Shown here piece after piece: positions 17,859-26,584 of a stretch of DNA of 48,961 nucleotides. The translations under genes and the position numbers were made by a program. This DNA comes from Bacteroides intestinalis (GTDB taxonomy: Bacteria; Bacteroidota; Bacteroidia; Bacteroidales; Bacteroidaceae). The stretch's first letter is position 1. Every line of letters begins with the position of its first letter. The stretch lies in NCBI RefSeq assembly GCF_902364365.1, contig NZ_CABJDN010000016.1, positions 1 through 48,961 on the forward strand. The letters run 5' to 3'. The notes below the pieces were generated by a model that made no database searches, had not been told where the DNA came from, and saw only the letters and a program-made list of their open reading frames with translations.

Positions 17859-20045
17859 TTACTTTATAACTTTCAGCTTGGCTGATTCTTCATCCATAAC
17901 ATTATAGGTAGATATCTCATATACACTATCTTCATTACCTTCCTTATCGATGAAGGAAGTCAGGAAGTTATTTCCATGTATCTGAAGTTTCTTTAAGAGC
18001 GTGCCATTCCTGTAAATATTGAAACCGGCAACCGACTCCAGACTACCTGGAATCCACTTGACTTCCATGCCATTAGCTACCTTTATCATACTGGCACTTA
18101 TAACTTCCTGCGGAGTAGCTATTTGAGGAAGTTTACCTTCTTTACAGTATTGCAGATAGGCTTGATGATAGTCCTTATTCACTACAAACGGACTATTATA
18201 ATGGCTATAAGCAAAGCAGATTAGATTACTTACATAACCATTAACTATATCCAGTTGCTTCTTTATCCTTGTCAGAGGAGCACTCACCCAGAATTGTTGA
18301 TCAAACGTTTCAACATTTCCCCAGAATTTCAACCCCGGTTTAGTATTGACAGCTTGTTTCAACTTAGAGAACCAGTCCGATAAATTATCTAAATTCAATC
18401 CACCGGCACCGACACAGTCTTGCGGAGCAAAAATATCTCCAAATCGGAAGTGAGTTTGTGCAAAAACATTCTCCCACATTTTTCCGTATTCTTCTGCATT
18501 TCCACCTACTTTATGATTCATAAACGGAGAAAGCATGAGCGGCATTCCCGGAGTGAGCTTTGAAAGATGATCCAAATTTGTATTTAAGGCTCTCGCAAGA
18601 ATAGCCTGACGTTCAGCTGTCATACAATTCAGATTGTCAACTTCCCAAACCCAATACCATCCGTACATTGCATCCGGATATTTTTCCTTGTACAATGCAA
18701 CCAGTTCATCTGCTACTTTATTGCCGATTTCCATTTGGCCAACCAACCAATCTGCATCATAATCTACTTTCCACCACCTATCATTAAAATTCAGTCCAAT
18801 AAAGATTTTTATTCCATTCTTCTGGGCACTGCGCAAACACTTTTCAAGTGTCTTGTTCTGCTGTTTTTTCTTTGTCAGTGAAGAGGGATAGTTAGTAGTT
18901 GTTTTTCCTTTCTCATCTGTCAGAAGTGCAGGTGCATAAATCAGATACTTCATACCTGCCTCTTTAAACATTTCCATTTCCCGATCCCAACGTGCATCAT
19001 CCCAATTAGCAACTAAATATTCTTGTATAAAAGAACCGCTGAAACGAGGGATATTGGTACCTTGATTTTTCTGTTCGAACATGTAATGGAAATATGTACC
19101 TTTCAGGTCAATAATATATGAATCGAAGCTGGCTTCATCTTCATGCAGATTAATGATGCGGGCACCTCGGTTCAGGACTTCATTATAAGCAGACGGATAA
19201 CCTGTTTTACGTCCATAAGCTAACGCTATATTACCGTTCCAATCAACCATATAGTCATTGTTATGATCGTGCCCGACAAATACTCCTATTACATCTTTTT
19301 TCTCTATAAAAGAGGACAATAAGCCTGAATTTATGTTGGACGCACAAACACCTTCCTGCTTCTCACCGAATTCACGGCAAGCCCATCTGGCCGTTTCATG
19401 TTCGGGTAGAGGAATATGGAAAAACGCCATCGATGGCAATCTGTGCTTATTACGTACTGTAAACTGATCACTTGTCTTACGATACCAATCTATCTGATCA
19501 TGCTTAATCCAGTCATAATATCCGAAAGAACGGTCTTGGGTAAGATTATGCGAATCGAACAAATACAAAACCCATTTTTCTGAATTTCCATCAGATGAAA
19601 GGATAGGAAGCGCACAATTACCGGAACCGGACAACTTTCCATTTTCTGCATCATAAGTCAGGTTATAGGGTACCGTACGCAGAAATTCAAGAATCTGGGC
19701 ATTATTCATATCTGTTTCTTCATCATGATTCCCGAACGTAACAGCAAACGGCATTTTTTCTTCCTCGAACAAGCCAACCAATCTTTTCCAACCACGAAGA
19801 GCATTCCAGGAAACCACTACATCACCTGTCAGAATCACAAGATCAGGACGTTCTGAGCGAATAATTTCACGCATCAAGTTATAAGTACTGTCATTCTTTT
19901 GTTTATAAGAATCGCTTTCCACCCAGTGCAGATCGGTGAACTGCACAATCTTGAACTTTCCATCACGAAACTTCAAATTAGAAGTCTGGGCCAAACAGGA
20001 AAGACACAATAGTGAACTAAATAGGATTAATAAATATTTTTTCAT
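17859..20045 (-). CDS. Metallophosphoesterase fused to a DUF4434-type domain
   Basis: The 728-residue protein has an N-terminal signal peptide (SCLAQ). Residues about 28-300 form a calcineurin-like phosphoesterase: Asp38 and His40 (FTDLH), Asp75 (LTGDVV), Asn106-His107-Asp108 (FGNHDEE), His210 (FFHIP), His259 and His261 (GHDHNND), a full metal site. Residues about 335-640 form a DUF4434-type barrel with Glu468 (YGWYWVWEVD) and Glu579 (WGNVETF). A short Fn3-like tail follows (GFNIYRNGTLLKKL). It overlaps the upstream esterase gene by 4 bp (ATGA). The fusion implies that the phosphoester and DUF4434 activities work on one substrate. Confidence 0.85.
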   Translation of the reverse strand: MKKYLLILFSSLLCLSCLAQTSNLKFRDGKFKIVQFTDLHWVESDSYKQKNDSTYNLMREIIRSERPDLVILTGDVVVSWNALRGWKRLVGLFEEEKMPFAVTFGNHDEETDMNNAQILEFLRTVPYNLTYDAENGKLSGSGNCALPILSSDGNSEKWVLYLFDSHNLTQDRSFGYYDWIKHDQIDWYRKTSDQFTVRNKHRLPSMAFFHIPLPEHETARWACREFGEKQEGVCASNINSGLLSSFIEKKDVIGVFVGHDHNNDYMVDWNGNIALAYGRKTGYPSAYNEVLNRGARIINLHEDEASFDSYIIDLKGTYFHYMFEQKNQGTNIPRFSGSFIQEYLVANWDDARWDREMEMFKEAGMKYLIYAPALLTDEKGKTTTNYPSSLTKKKQQNKTLEKCLRSAQKNGIKIFIGLNFNDRWWKVDYDADWLVGQMEIGNKVADELVALYKEKYPDAMYGWYWVWEVDNLNCMTAERQAILARALNTNLDHLSKLTPGMPLMLSPFMNHKVGGNAEEYGKMWENVFAQTHFRFGDIFAPQDCVGAGGLNLDNLSDWFSKLKQAVNTKPGLKFWGNVETFDQQFWVSAPLTRIKKQLDIVNGYVSNLICFAYSHYNSPFVVNKDYHQAYLQYCKEGKLPQIATPQEVISASMIKVANGMEVKWIPGSLESVAGFNIYRNGTLLKKLQIHGNNFLTSFIDKEGNEDSVYEISTYNVMDEESAKLKVIK

Positions 20046-21448
20046 TTCTTTCTATCTGTTCTAAATGGTGCCAAAGGCAACCCGTTACTATCAAATAAAT
20101 TGGGAACTGCATCATTGGTAAAGCAATAGCGTACTGCAACCGGAGTTTTTACTTTTGAGGAAGAAACACTAATCTCACCATTCTTCATTAGTTTGGCATC
20201 TGCCGGATATACATTTCCTGCCTGATCCACTATCTCAAAGTTTTGGATGGTCTTGTCATTACAGGTTAATTTAATAGCAGTAGTAGCCACCATAACTTTA
20301 CGTCCTTCTATACGGATAGACTTTAACATTGGAGAATAAGGCTCCACTTCTTCCCTATGGTAGGTTTTCTTCAATGCCATATTGGCCAAACGGACACCTA
20401 CCTGTTTTTTCAGACTCGGATGGATATCAGAGATATCATTCACCAGATCGCTGACTACGACCATTCCGGTGTTATGTAATGTTGCAGCAACATCTGCCTG
20501 CTGTTCCCGTAAATAAGCAGCATTTCTGTCTGCATATCCATTCCATGGAGCAATCTGCACAAAATAAAAGGGCAAAAAACGGTGAAATTCATTTCTCCAA
20601 CCTCTTATCATTCCATCAAACAGAGGACCATAGTCAGCAGCCCGTTCATTATTAGCTTCTCCCTGGTACCAGATGACGCCTGCAATAGTATAATTCTTGA
20701 TAGGATGAATCATTGCATTGTAAATGGATGAGTTGGCAGTAGGAGACCAACCGGCTACTTGTTGTTTTTGTGATAACTCAAACAACTCCTTTTCATGGCT
20801 GAAAGTAAATTCATCGATCCAGGGTTCTACTGCTGTCCCTCCCCAATAAGATCCAATCAGTCCGACTGGCACATTCAGTGCTTCATTCAAATGTTGACCA
20901 AAGAAGAAGCCCACAGCGCTGAAATCTTTGTAAGTTTCCGGAGAACAAATTTCCCATTGTCCCTGAATACGTTCTACCGGATACTTAGACGTTGCTTTAG
21001 ATATCTTGAAAAAACGAACTTGCTTATTTTCCAAAGCTTTTGTGATATCCCCGGCATCACGAACCGGATAGCTCATAATATATTCCATATTGGACTGGCC
21101 GGAACACAACCATGTTTCACCCATCAGAATATCTTTTATTTCCCTTTCCAGTTTGTTTTCCCAACCGTAAAAACGAATACTATGAGGTCCTGCAGCTTCC
21201 GGAGTACGTACATAAGCTTCCCAAGCGCAATGCATATCCGACTTTACATGTACCGTATCTGTGGGGGCCCAACTGCATACAATCTTCAGGTCCCATACAC
21301 TGGGACACCAGCCCCAAAGCTTCACTTCAGAATTCCGTTGCATCACCGCATGATCACTAATGATAGATGGAAGAGCAAATTCCGGATTCTGTGCTGAGAT
21401 ATTGGCAAATACCAGCATGAATGTTATTATAGTAACTAATCGTTTCAT
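20042..21448 (-). CDS. Sialate O-acetylesterase-like carbohydrate esterase
   Basis: The 468-residue protein has a signal peptide (NISAQ). It has an N-terminal beta domain (LPSIISDHAVMQRNSEVKLW) and a SASA/SGNH-type catalytic domain: nucleophile Ser119 in WLCSGQSNMEY, then GSYWGGTAVEPW, GVIWYQGEANN and a C-terminal Asp-x-His block (DISDIHPSL). The family removes O-acetyl groups from sialic acids and other sugars, so the name does not prove sialic acid here. It begins 8 bp after the upstream DUF4434 gene and overlaps the downstream fusion gene by 4 bp. Confidence 0.88.
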   Translation of the reverse strand: MKRLVTIITFMLVFANISAQNPEFALPSIISDHAVMQRNSEVKLWGWCPSVWDLKIVCSWAPTDTVHVKSDMHCAWEAYVRTPEAAGPHSIRFYGWENKLEREIKDILMGETWLCSGQSNMEYIMSYPVRDAGDITKALENKQVRFFKISKATSKYPVERIQGQWEICSPETYKDFSAVGFFFGQHLNEALNVPVGLIGSYWGGTAVEPWIDEFTFSHEKELFELSQKQQVAGWSPTANSSIYNAMIHPIKNYTIAGVIWYQGEANNERAADYGPLFDGMIRGWRNEFHRFLPFYFVQIAPWNGYADRNAAYLREQQADVAATLHNTGMVVVSDLVNDISDIHPSLKKQVGVRLANMALKKTYHREEVEPYSPMLKSIRIEGRKVMVATTAIKLTCNDKTIQNFEIVDQAGNVYPADAKLMKNGEISVSSSKVKTPVAVRYCFTNDAVPNLFDSNGLPLAPFRTDRKK

Positions 21449-21456
21449 AGTAGTTA

Positions 21457-22521
21457 TTATTTAAAGTTCTGCTTTCTATACCAATCCATGTACTGATTGT
21501 ATAGTCTGACTGACTCATCACGCAATCCGGCATGAGCCAGCGAACCGGGTTTATTCATTATACCAAGATATTGATATACCAGAATCTTATCTACAAATGG
21601 AGATATAGCCTCCATCTGATGAATAATTCTCTTATCAAAATCAGCCGAGATTAAACTACCATGAGTAGTCTGTTCAAAGTAGAAAAGCTCCATGTCGGCC
21701 CATATTCTTGAACGACCGGCCTTTTGATGCGCTTTAGCTAAATTTTCAAAAGCACGGGCTGATTGACTAAATGTAGTGACACCCACTCCCACGCCATCTT
21801 GATAAGCTACGATCTCTACATTGAGTTGCTCTAATTGTTTAATGAATGTGTCATCACACTTTTCGGCCTTAATATTATAAGGCGCAATGATATTTACACA
21901 ATTCGCATTCAGAGACTTGGCTATCTGCGCACACTCATTCACATATGGAATTACATACTCACCAAAATAAGGATCCAACCATGATTCATTGGGGAAATAC
22001 CAACCATAGAAACTTTTATGATGTCCATATCTTGCATAAATTTCTTCCATGCATTTGGCTCTCTTCCTGCCCAACTCTTTGTCGGTCATCATCTTTACAG
22101 CATCCAGATCCAATGCCCAATAGTCATTGCTTACAAAGAACTTAACACCAAACTCATCTGCTGCCGAAAGTACTGTTTCTATGGGATCTTCACATCCCAT
22201 CTTAAACTTAGGAGCCAAGTCCGTATCATAAAATGCAAAACCATGAGAAGCTACATTCATCATGACTAAGTATTCCATGCCTGTTTCACGGATTTCACGT
22301 ATCTTTTCCCGCCACTGGGTTGCAGTAAAGTTTCTCAAATCTTTATCCCAATACACACCTTCTTTTCCTCCCGGGTGTTGGAATTCAAACCAGGAACCGG
22401 ATATCGGCTTGATGTTTGGATTTTGAATGGCCTCCTGTAGAACCTTTGCTTGCGAGACTCCCGGTAAAATGATACCGGCAGCCCCCAAGCCTAAAGTAGT
22501 TAGAAAATTTCGTCGATTCAT
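21457..22521 (-). CDS. Tat-exported DUF4434-type protein
   Basis: The 354-residue protein starts with a twin-arginine signal (NRRNFLTTLGLGAAG), so it is exported folded. The rest is one DUF4434-type barrel: ISGSWFEF at about 40, Glu179 in FYGWYFPNES, AYQDGVGVG, and Glu278 in IWADMELF, aligned with the Glu pairs of the three other copies in the locus. It has no carbohydrate-binding add-on. It sits 13 bp after the epimerase gene. Reaction unknown; a glycoside hydrolase role is inferred from the Glu pair and the neighbours. Confidence 0.75.
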   Translation of the reverse strand: MNRRNFLTTLGLGAAGIILPGVSQAKVLQEAIQNPNIKPISGSWFEFQHPGGKEGVYWDKDLRNFTATQWREKIREIRETGMEYLVMMNVASHGFAFYDTDLAPKFKMGCEDPIETVLSAADEFGVKFFVSNDYWALDLDAVKMMTDKELGRKRAKCMEEIYARYGHHKSFYGWYFPNESWLDPYFGEYVIPYVNECAQIAKSLNANCVNIIAPYNIKAEKCDDTFIKQLEQLNVEIVAYQDGVGVGVTTFSQSARAFENLAKAHQKAGRSRIWADMELFYFEQTTHGSLISADFDKRIIHQMEAISPFVDKILVYQYLGIMNKPGSLAHAGLRDESVRLYNQYMDWYRKQNFK

Positions 22522-22534
22522 AGTATTAGATTTT

Positions 22535-23710
22535 TCATTCTGATTTTATAATTTCTTCCAGAACTGTCCAGCATTGATACAGTCCTCTGGGTACATGGAA
22601 ACATCCTTTCCATTTCCCGCCTTTTAATGGTAGCAGCACCTCTCCTCTCCTATTCAGATAGCCGTACCATTCAGCATATTCCGGATCTTTAAAATGATTC
22701 CAGGTATAATCATGCACTTTCTCGAACCATTCCAAACATTTCTTATCGCCAGTAAGTTGATAGGCTTTCAATAAAGAAATCAATGTTTCAATATGTACCC
22801 ACCAAAGTTTTTGATCCCATTCCAATTGTTGAGGAGGATATCCTTTACGGTCCATAAAGTAATATATACCGCCGAACTCTTTATCCCAGCCATACTCCAA
22901 CATTGTCAAAGTAACATTCTTGGCTTTTTCTATCAGTTCAGGACGATGCAGGCGTTTTCCAAGATCCATAATGAACCACATAGCTTCAATATCATGCCCC
23001 GGAGTCACCTGGCGTCCCTCAAAAGAATCAGAAAGCTCACCGTTAGTCTGTACATTTTCAATGATGATGCCTCCCAGTTCCGGACGATAGAAAACCTCCA
23101 TAACTTCACGGATGCATACCTCCATGGTTTTCTCTAAATAATCAGCATCAAGTAAATGTTCGATTTCCAAAGCCAGATTACATAGAATCATCGGGAGAGC
23201 GAAGTTTTTCAAATCTCTCGTACCGGGATGAAGTTTATTCCACTTACCCTTCGGATTATCCACTTTAGACAGGATGATCTCAAAAGTCTTCTTAGCAATA
23301 TCAGCATATTCCTGATTTCCGGTAGCAAGACTGAGTTGTCCGAAAGCCATGGTTGCAAAAGTGTATGAGAAAATGTTATAAGGATCTACCAGCGGGCGTC
23401 CCGTACGGTCAAGAGAGAAATACCAATTGTAATTTCCATCGTGACCGTACTTTTTCAAGAACTCCCCGCCTTGAATGGCACAATCCAACCATTCCTGACG
23501 TTTCTCTACCTTATTGTAGAGCATTGAAAACAACCATACCTCACGGCCTTGCAACCAAACAAACTTATCTGTATCGAAAACATTACCTTGACGGTCCAGG
23601 CAAGTGAAATACCCGCCGAACTCGTGATCCTGAGAATGTTCTAGCCAGAAAGGAAGAACATTATCCATCAGTTCGTCCTTATAAAGAGCAGCTAATTTTT
23701 TAAAATCCAT
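22535..23710 (-). CDS. AGE-family N-acylglucosamine 2-epimerase-like sugar epimerase
   Basis: The 391-residue protein has no signal peptide, so it is cytoplasmic. It fits the (alpha/alpha)6-barrel AGE family in length and motifs: FGGYFTCLDRQG near the N-terminus, TPGHDIEAMWFI in the middle, LWWVHIETL and KGCFHVPRGLYQCW near the end, with conserved His residues in the last three. Members interconvert GlcNAc/ManNAc, or glucose/mannose at the reducing end of oligosaccharides. The substrate cannot be chosen from sequence alone. It probably acts on the sugar brought in by the neighbouring MFS porter, 37 bp upstream. Confidence 0.85.
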   Translation of the reverse strand: MDFKKLAALYKDELMDNVLPFWLEHSQDHEFGGYFTCLDRQGNVFDTDKFVWLQGREVWLFSMLYNKVEKRQEWLDCAIQGGEFLKKYGHDGNYNWYFSLDRTGRPLVDPYNIFSYTFATMAFGQLSLATGNQEYADIAKKTFEIILSKVDNPKGKWNKLHPGTRDLKNFALPMILCNLALEIEHLLDADYLEKTMEVCIREVMEVFYRPELGGIIIENVQTNGELSDSFEGRQVTPGHDIEAMWFIMDLGKRLHRPELIEKAKNVTLTMLEYGWDKEFGGIYYFMDRKGYPPQQLEWDQKLWWVHIETLISLLKAYQLTGDKKCLEWFEKVHDYTWNHFKDPEYAEWYGYLNRRGEVLLPLKGGKWKGCFHVPRGLYQCWTVLEEIIKSE

Positions 23711-23747
23711 AATTCTCTATATTATATATGTATATTAAGGTCGATTT

Positions 23748-25151
23748 CTATTTGGAACTGGTCCAGTAACGTTCAATCTCTTCCAGCGATTTGCCGGTAG
23801 TCTCAGGAACGAGTTTCCAAACAATAAGCATATAAGGAACGCACATGACGGCAAATAAAAAGAATGTTCCGGCGGGGGTAAGATTCTGGAGCATCCAGGG
23901 GGTTAATTGGCCGATAAGATACGTTCCGATCCATAAAGAAAATCCTGCGATAGACATAGCTAATCCGCGAACTTTGGTAGGATACATTTCAGAAAGAAGG
24001 ACAAATACGACTGCACATATGGAGACAGCACAGCAAAATACATAAGACAAAAAGAATATAAGCAGGAATATGCTTGAAATACCTAAGGATTCACCAAACA
24101 AGAAATAGAATCCTATTAGTAACAAAGTAACGACCATACCCGAAACTCCGTAATAGACTAACTTCTTACGACCGACTTTATCAATAATGACCAATGCCAG
24201 AACCGTAGTTAAAGTATTAACCAATCCTACCAGAACCTGATAAAAAAGAGAATCGCCACCTGACAAACCTGCATTCTCAAAGATAGAAGGACCATAATAC
24301 AATACGGCATTTACTCCCATAAACTGGCCTAATATAGCAATACAAACACCAATGATGACAGCTTTCAGAATTCCTGGTTGCAACAATAAAGACCATTCGG
24401 ATTTTGATTCGGAAGATAAAACTGATTTCGTTTCATTCACCTGAAATGCTACATCTTTAGCAGAAACATAAATTCTCTTCAAAATATTTGTAGCCTTAGC
24501 ATCCTGTCCTTTCAAAATCAACCAGCGGGGACTTTCCGGTATAAAGAAAATAATGATAAAGAACAGTATAGCCGGAAGAGTCTCCATTCCTAACATCCCC
24601 CTCCACACTTCAGTTACAAAAATTAAATCAGACCAGCCTGTTCCCGGATTAGTGCAACTTTCAGCATAAGCCAGCAGTTGGTAATTCACTAAATACGCAC
24701 CTAAAAAACCAACAGTCACGGCCAATTGATATAAAGAAACCAATCGTCCTCTGTACTGGGCAACAGAAACCTCTGAAATGTAAAGTGGAGATATTATAGA
24801 AACAACACCAATACCAATGCCACCAATTATTCGGTAAATGACCAACTGGTTAAAATCAGCACATAAAGCGCATCCAATGGCTGATGTAGAAAATAAAAAC
24901 GCTGAAATAACCATAGTCAGTTTACGACCGAATTTATCACTCAGGACTCCGGCAAAAAGTACTCCGACTATGGAGCCTATTAATGCACATCCTACATACC
25001 ACCCTTGCTGTAAGGCATCAAGTTTAAACAACTCTGTCACCTGAGCAATAGTTCCGGAAATGACAGCTGTATCGTATCCAAAGAGGAAACCACCTAAGGC
25101 AGCAACAACTGACAGGAAAACAAGGTACCCTATATTTATTGTAGATTTCAT
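23748..25151 (-). CDS. Sugar-porter-family MFS transporter
   Basis: The 467-residue inner-membrane protein has twelve predicted segments. It shows sugar-porter hallmarks: GYDTAVISG in segment 1, DKFGRK between segments 2 and 3, YRGRLVSLYQLAVTVG, PESPRWLI after segment 6, KVGRKKL, and PETTGKSLEEIERYW at the C-terminus. It is closest in general look to XylE/GLUT-like proton symporters for monosaccharides. It lies 7 bp after the metallophosphoesterase gene and precedes the epimerase, which suggests uptake of a monosaccharide released in the periplasm. Confidence 0.92.
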   Translation of the reverse strand: MKSTINIGYLVFLSVVAALGGFLFGYDTAVISGTIAQVTELFKLDALQQGWYVGCALIGSIVGVLFAGVLSDKFGRKLTMVISAFLFSTSAIGCALCADFNQLVIYRIIGGIGIGVVSIISPLYISEVSVAQYRGRLVSLYQLAVTVGFLGAYLVNYQLLAYAESCTNPGTGWSDLIFVTEVWRGMLGMETLPAILFFIIIFFIPESPRWLILKGQDAKATNILKRIYVSAKDVAFQVNETKSVLSSESKSEWSLLLQPGILKAVIIGVCIAILGQFMGVNAVLYYGPSIFENAGLSGGDSLFYQVLVGLVNTLTTVLALVIIDKVGRKKLVYYGVSGMVVTLLLIGFYFLFGESLGISSIFLLIFFLSYVFCCAVSICAVVFVLLSEMYPTKVRGLAMSIAGFSLWIGTYLIGQLTPWMLQNLTPAGTFFLFAVMCVPYMLIVWKLVPETTGKSLEEIERYWTSSK

Positions 25152-25158
25152 AGAATTG

Positions 25159-26583
25159 TTATTTAATATTTTGCTTATATATATGTCCGAAACGATCCGT
25201 TACTACTATCTCGATAACTGCATTCTTATTTTGGGGAGTCGCTTTAAATAAATGCTCTGTTTTTATAGGCATAATCCAGTCATATTCTACCCGTTCTTTA
25301 TCCGAACAGATAATCTTAGCTTCAGGATCATACCCTTCGAAACGTTGCATCTCACCCATACACTTACCATTCTCATACCACTCAACTTTCCACAACTCAT
25401 CCCAATTCCAAACATTGGCAATAATATCATGGGGGTATTCTTCTGAAGAACCGACCGGATACCCTCTGAATTGGTAATCAATAGGAAATCCCGTACTCTT
25501 ATAGCTCCAAGTAACCTTATTACCATTTACTTCATAAATTCCGTAACCACTGGGGGTACCATCCGTACAGACATCGGCTTTCCAGAAAGTACCGCAAACT
25601 GCCGCTGTATTATGTTCCATGAGTTTATCATTAAACACAACGTTCCAATTGTAATGGGTGTGTCCGGAGAATATGTGTGCATCATATCCGGCTAAAAGAT
25701 CATATAAGCTGGAGGCATTGCTGGTTTCATCAGGAAGTAATGCATTAAACTGTAGCTCTTTTGTAGAGCTGCTTGGAATATGCATTGTAACAAAAACCAG
25801 ATGGTCTTTCGGTACGAAAGATAAATCCTTCTCTATCCATTGCAGCGTTCGCTCATCAATATAGCCTATATAGCGATAATGACGATTAATATAGAAGCAG
25901 TTATTCAATACAATATAATGCGCCTTACCCCGATTGAAAGAATAATAGATCGGTCCGAAATACTCTTCAAAAGTTTTGTAAGAATGTTCATAAGAGCGTA
26001 CTCCATATTCCATATCATGATTGCCTACAGCACGATAGAAAGGAAGGTTCAGAACATTAGAAGCTTGGATATAAGAAGGAAATATAGCCGGTGCATTACC
26101 CACAATATCACCACAATCCAAAACAAAAATATCACTGTCTTGCCGTTCACCTACAAATTGACGAACATCTTTCAAATATTTCATATACCCCTGAATGTCA
26201 CTAGCTTTGGCAGCTTGTACATCAGACTGTACCAGACAGATATGCTTATCATCATTCTTAGGATTCTTAATCAAGGTAAAATCATAGTTTTCCACTTCAC
26301 TGTCTATTCTTTTATAATAGTGGGGAAGACTCGCTTCTCTTTGAGGCAGATATCCGGCCGGAGTCGTTACATAAACAAAACGTGCATCCCGATGATATGG
26401 TAAACTATACATCCCTTTCGTGTCTGTCAACACGCAGTCGAAACCATTCGTCACCACAACATTAGATATTCCTTTACCTTGGCACATAACCTTTCCCTTA
26501 ATGCCAGAAGCAGATTGAGCCATGACACTCATATTCAGGATACAGATGCAACAAACAAATAGATATTTCAATAAACGTTTCAT
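25159..26583 (-). CDS. Exported calcineurin-like metallophosphoesterase with N- and C-terminal accessory domains
   Basis: I start the protein at MKRLLKYLF (26583), which gives a clean signal peptide and a 1-bp gap to the upstream stop; an earlier start at 26619 would overlap that gene. The 474 residues include a beta domain (about 25-105, IKGKVMCQGKGISNVVVT), then the phosphoesterase core: Asp121 and Gln123 (SDVQ), Asp159 (CGDIVGN), Asn188-His189 (GNHDMEYG), His268 (VTMHIP), His308 and His310 (SGHTH). A C-terminal beta domain follows. This is the MetallophosN-phosphoesterase-MetallophosC arrangement common in Bacteroides. Substrate unknown; phosphodiester cleavage in the periplasm is likely. 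Confidence 0.85.
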   Translation of the reverse strand: MKRLLKYLFVCCICILNMSVMAQSASGIKGKVMCQGKGISNVVVTNGFDCVLTDTKGMYSLPYHRDARFVYVTTPAGYLPQREASLPHYYKRIDSEVENYDFTLIKNPKNDDKHICLVQSDVQAAKASDIQGYMKYLKDVRQFVGERQDSDIFVLDCGDIVGNAPAIFPSYIQASNVLNLPFYRAVGNHDMEYGVRSYEHSYKTFEEYFGPIYYSFNRGKAHYIVLNNCFYINRHYRYIGYIDERTLQWIEKDLSFVPKDHLVFVTMHIPSSSTKELQFNALLPDETSNASSLYDLLAGYDAHIFSGHTHYNWNVVFNDKLMEHNTAAVCGTFWKADVCTDGTPSGYGIYEVNGNKVTWSYKSTGFPIDYQFRGYPVGSSEEYPHDIIANVWNWDELWKVEWYENGKCMGEMQRFEGYDPEAKIICSDKERVEYDWIMPIKTEHLFKATPQNKNAVIEIVVTDRFGHIYKQNIK

Positions 26584-26584
26584 A

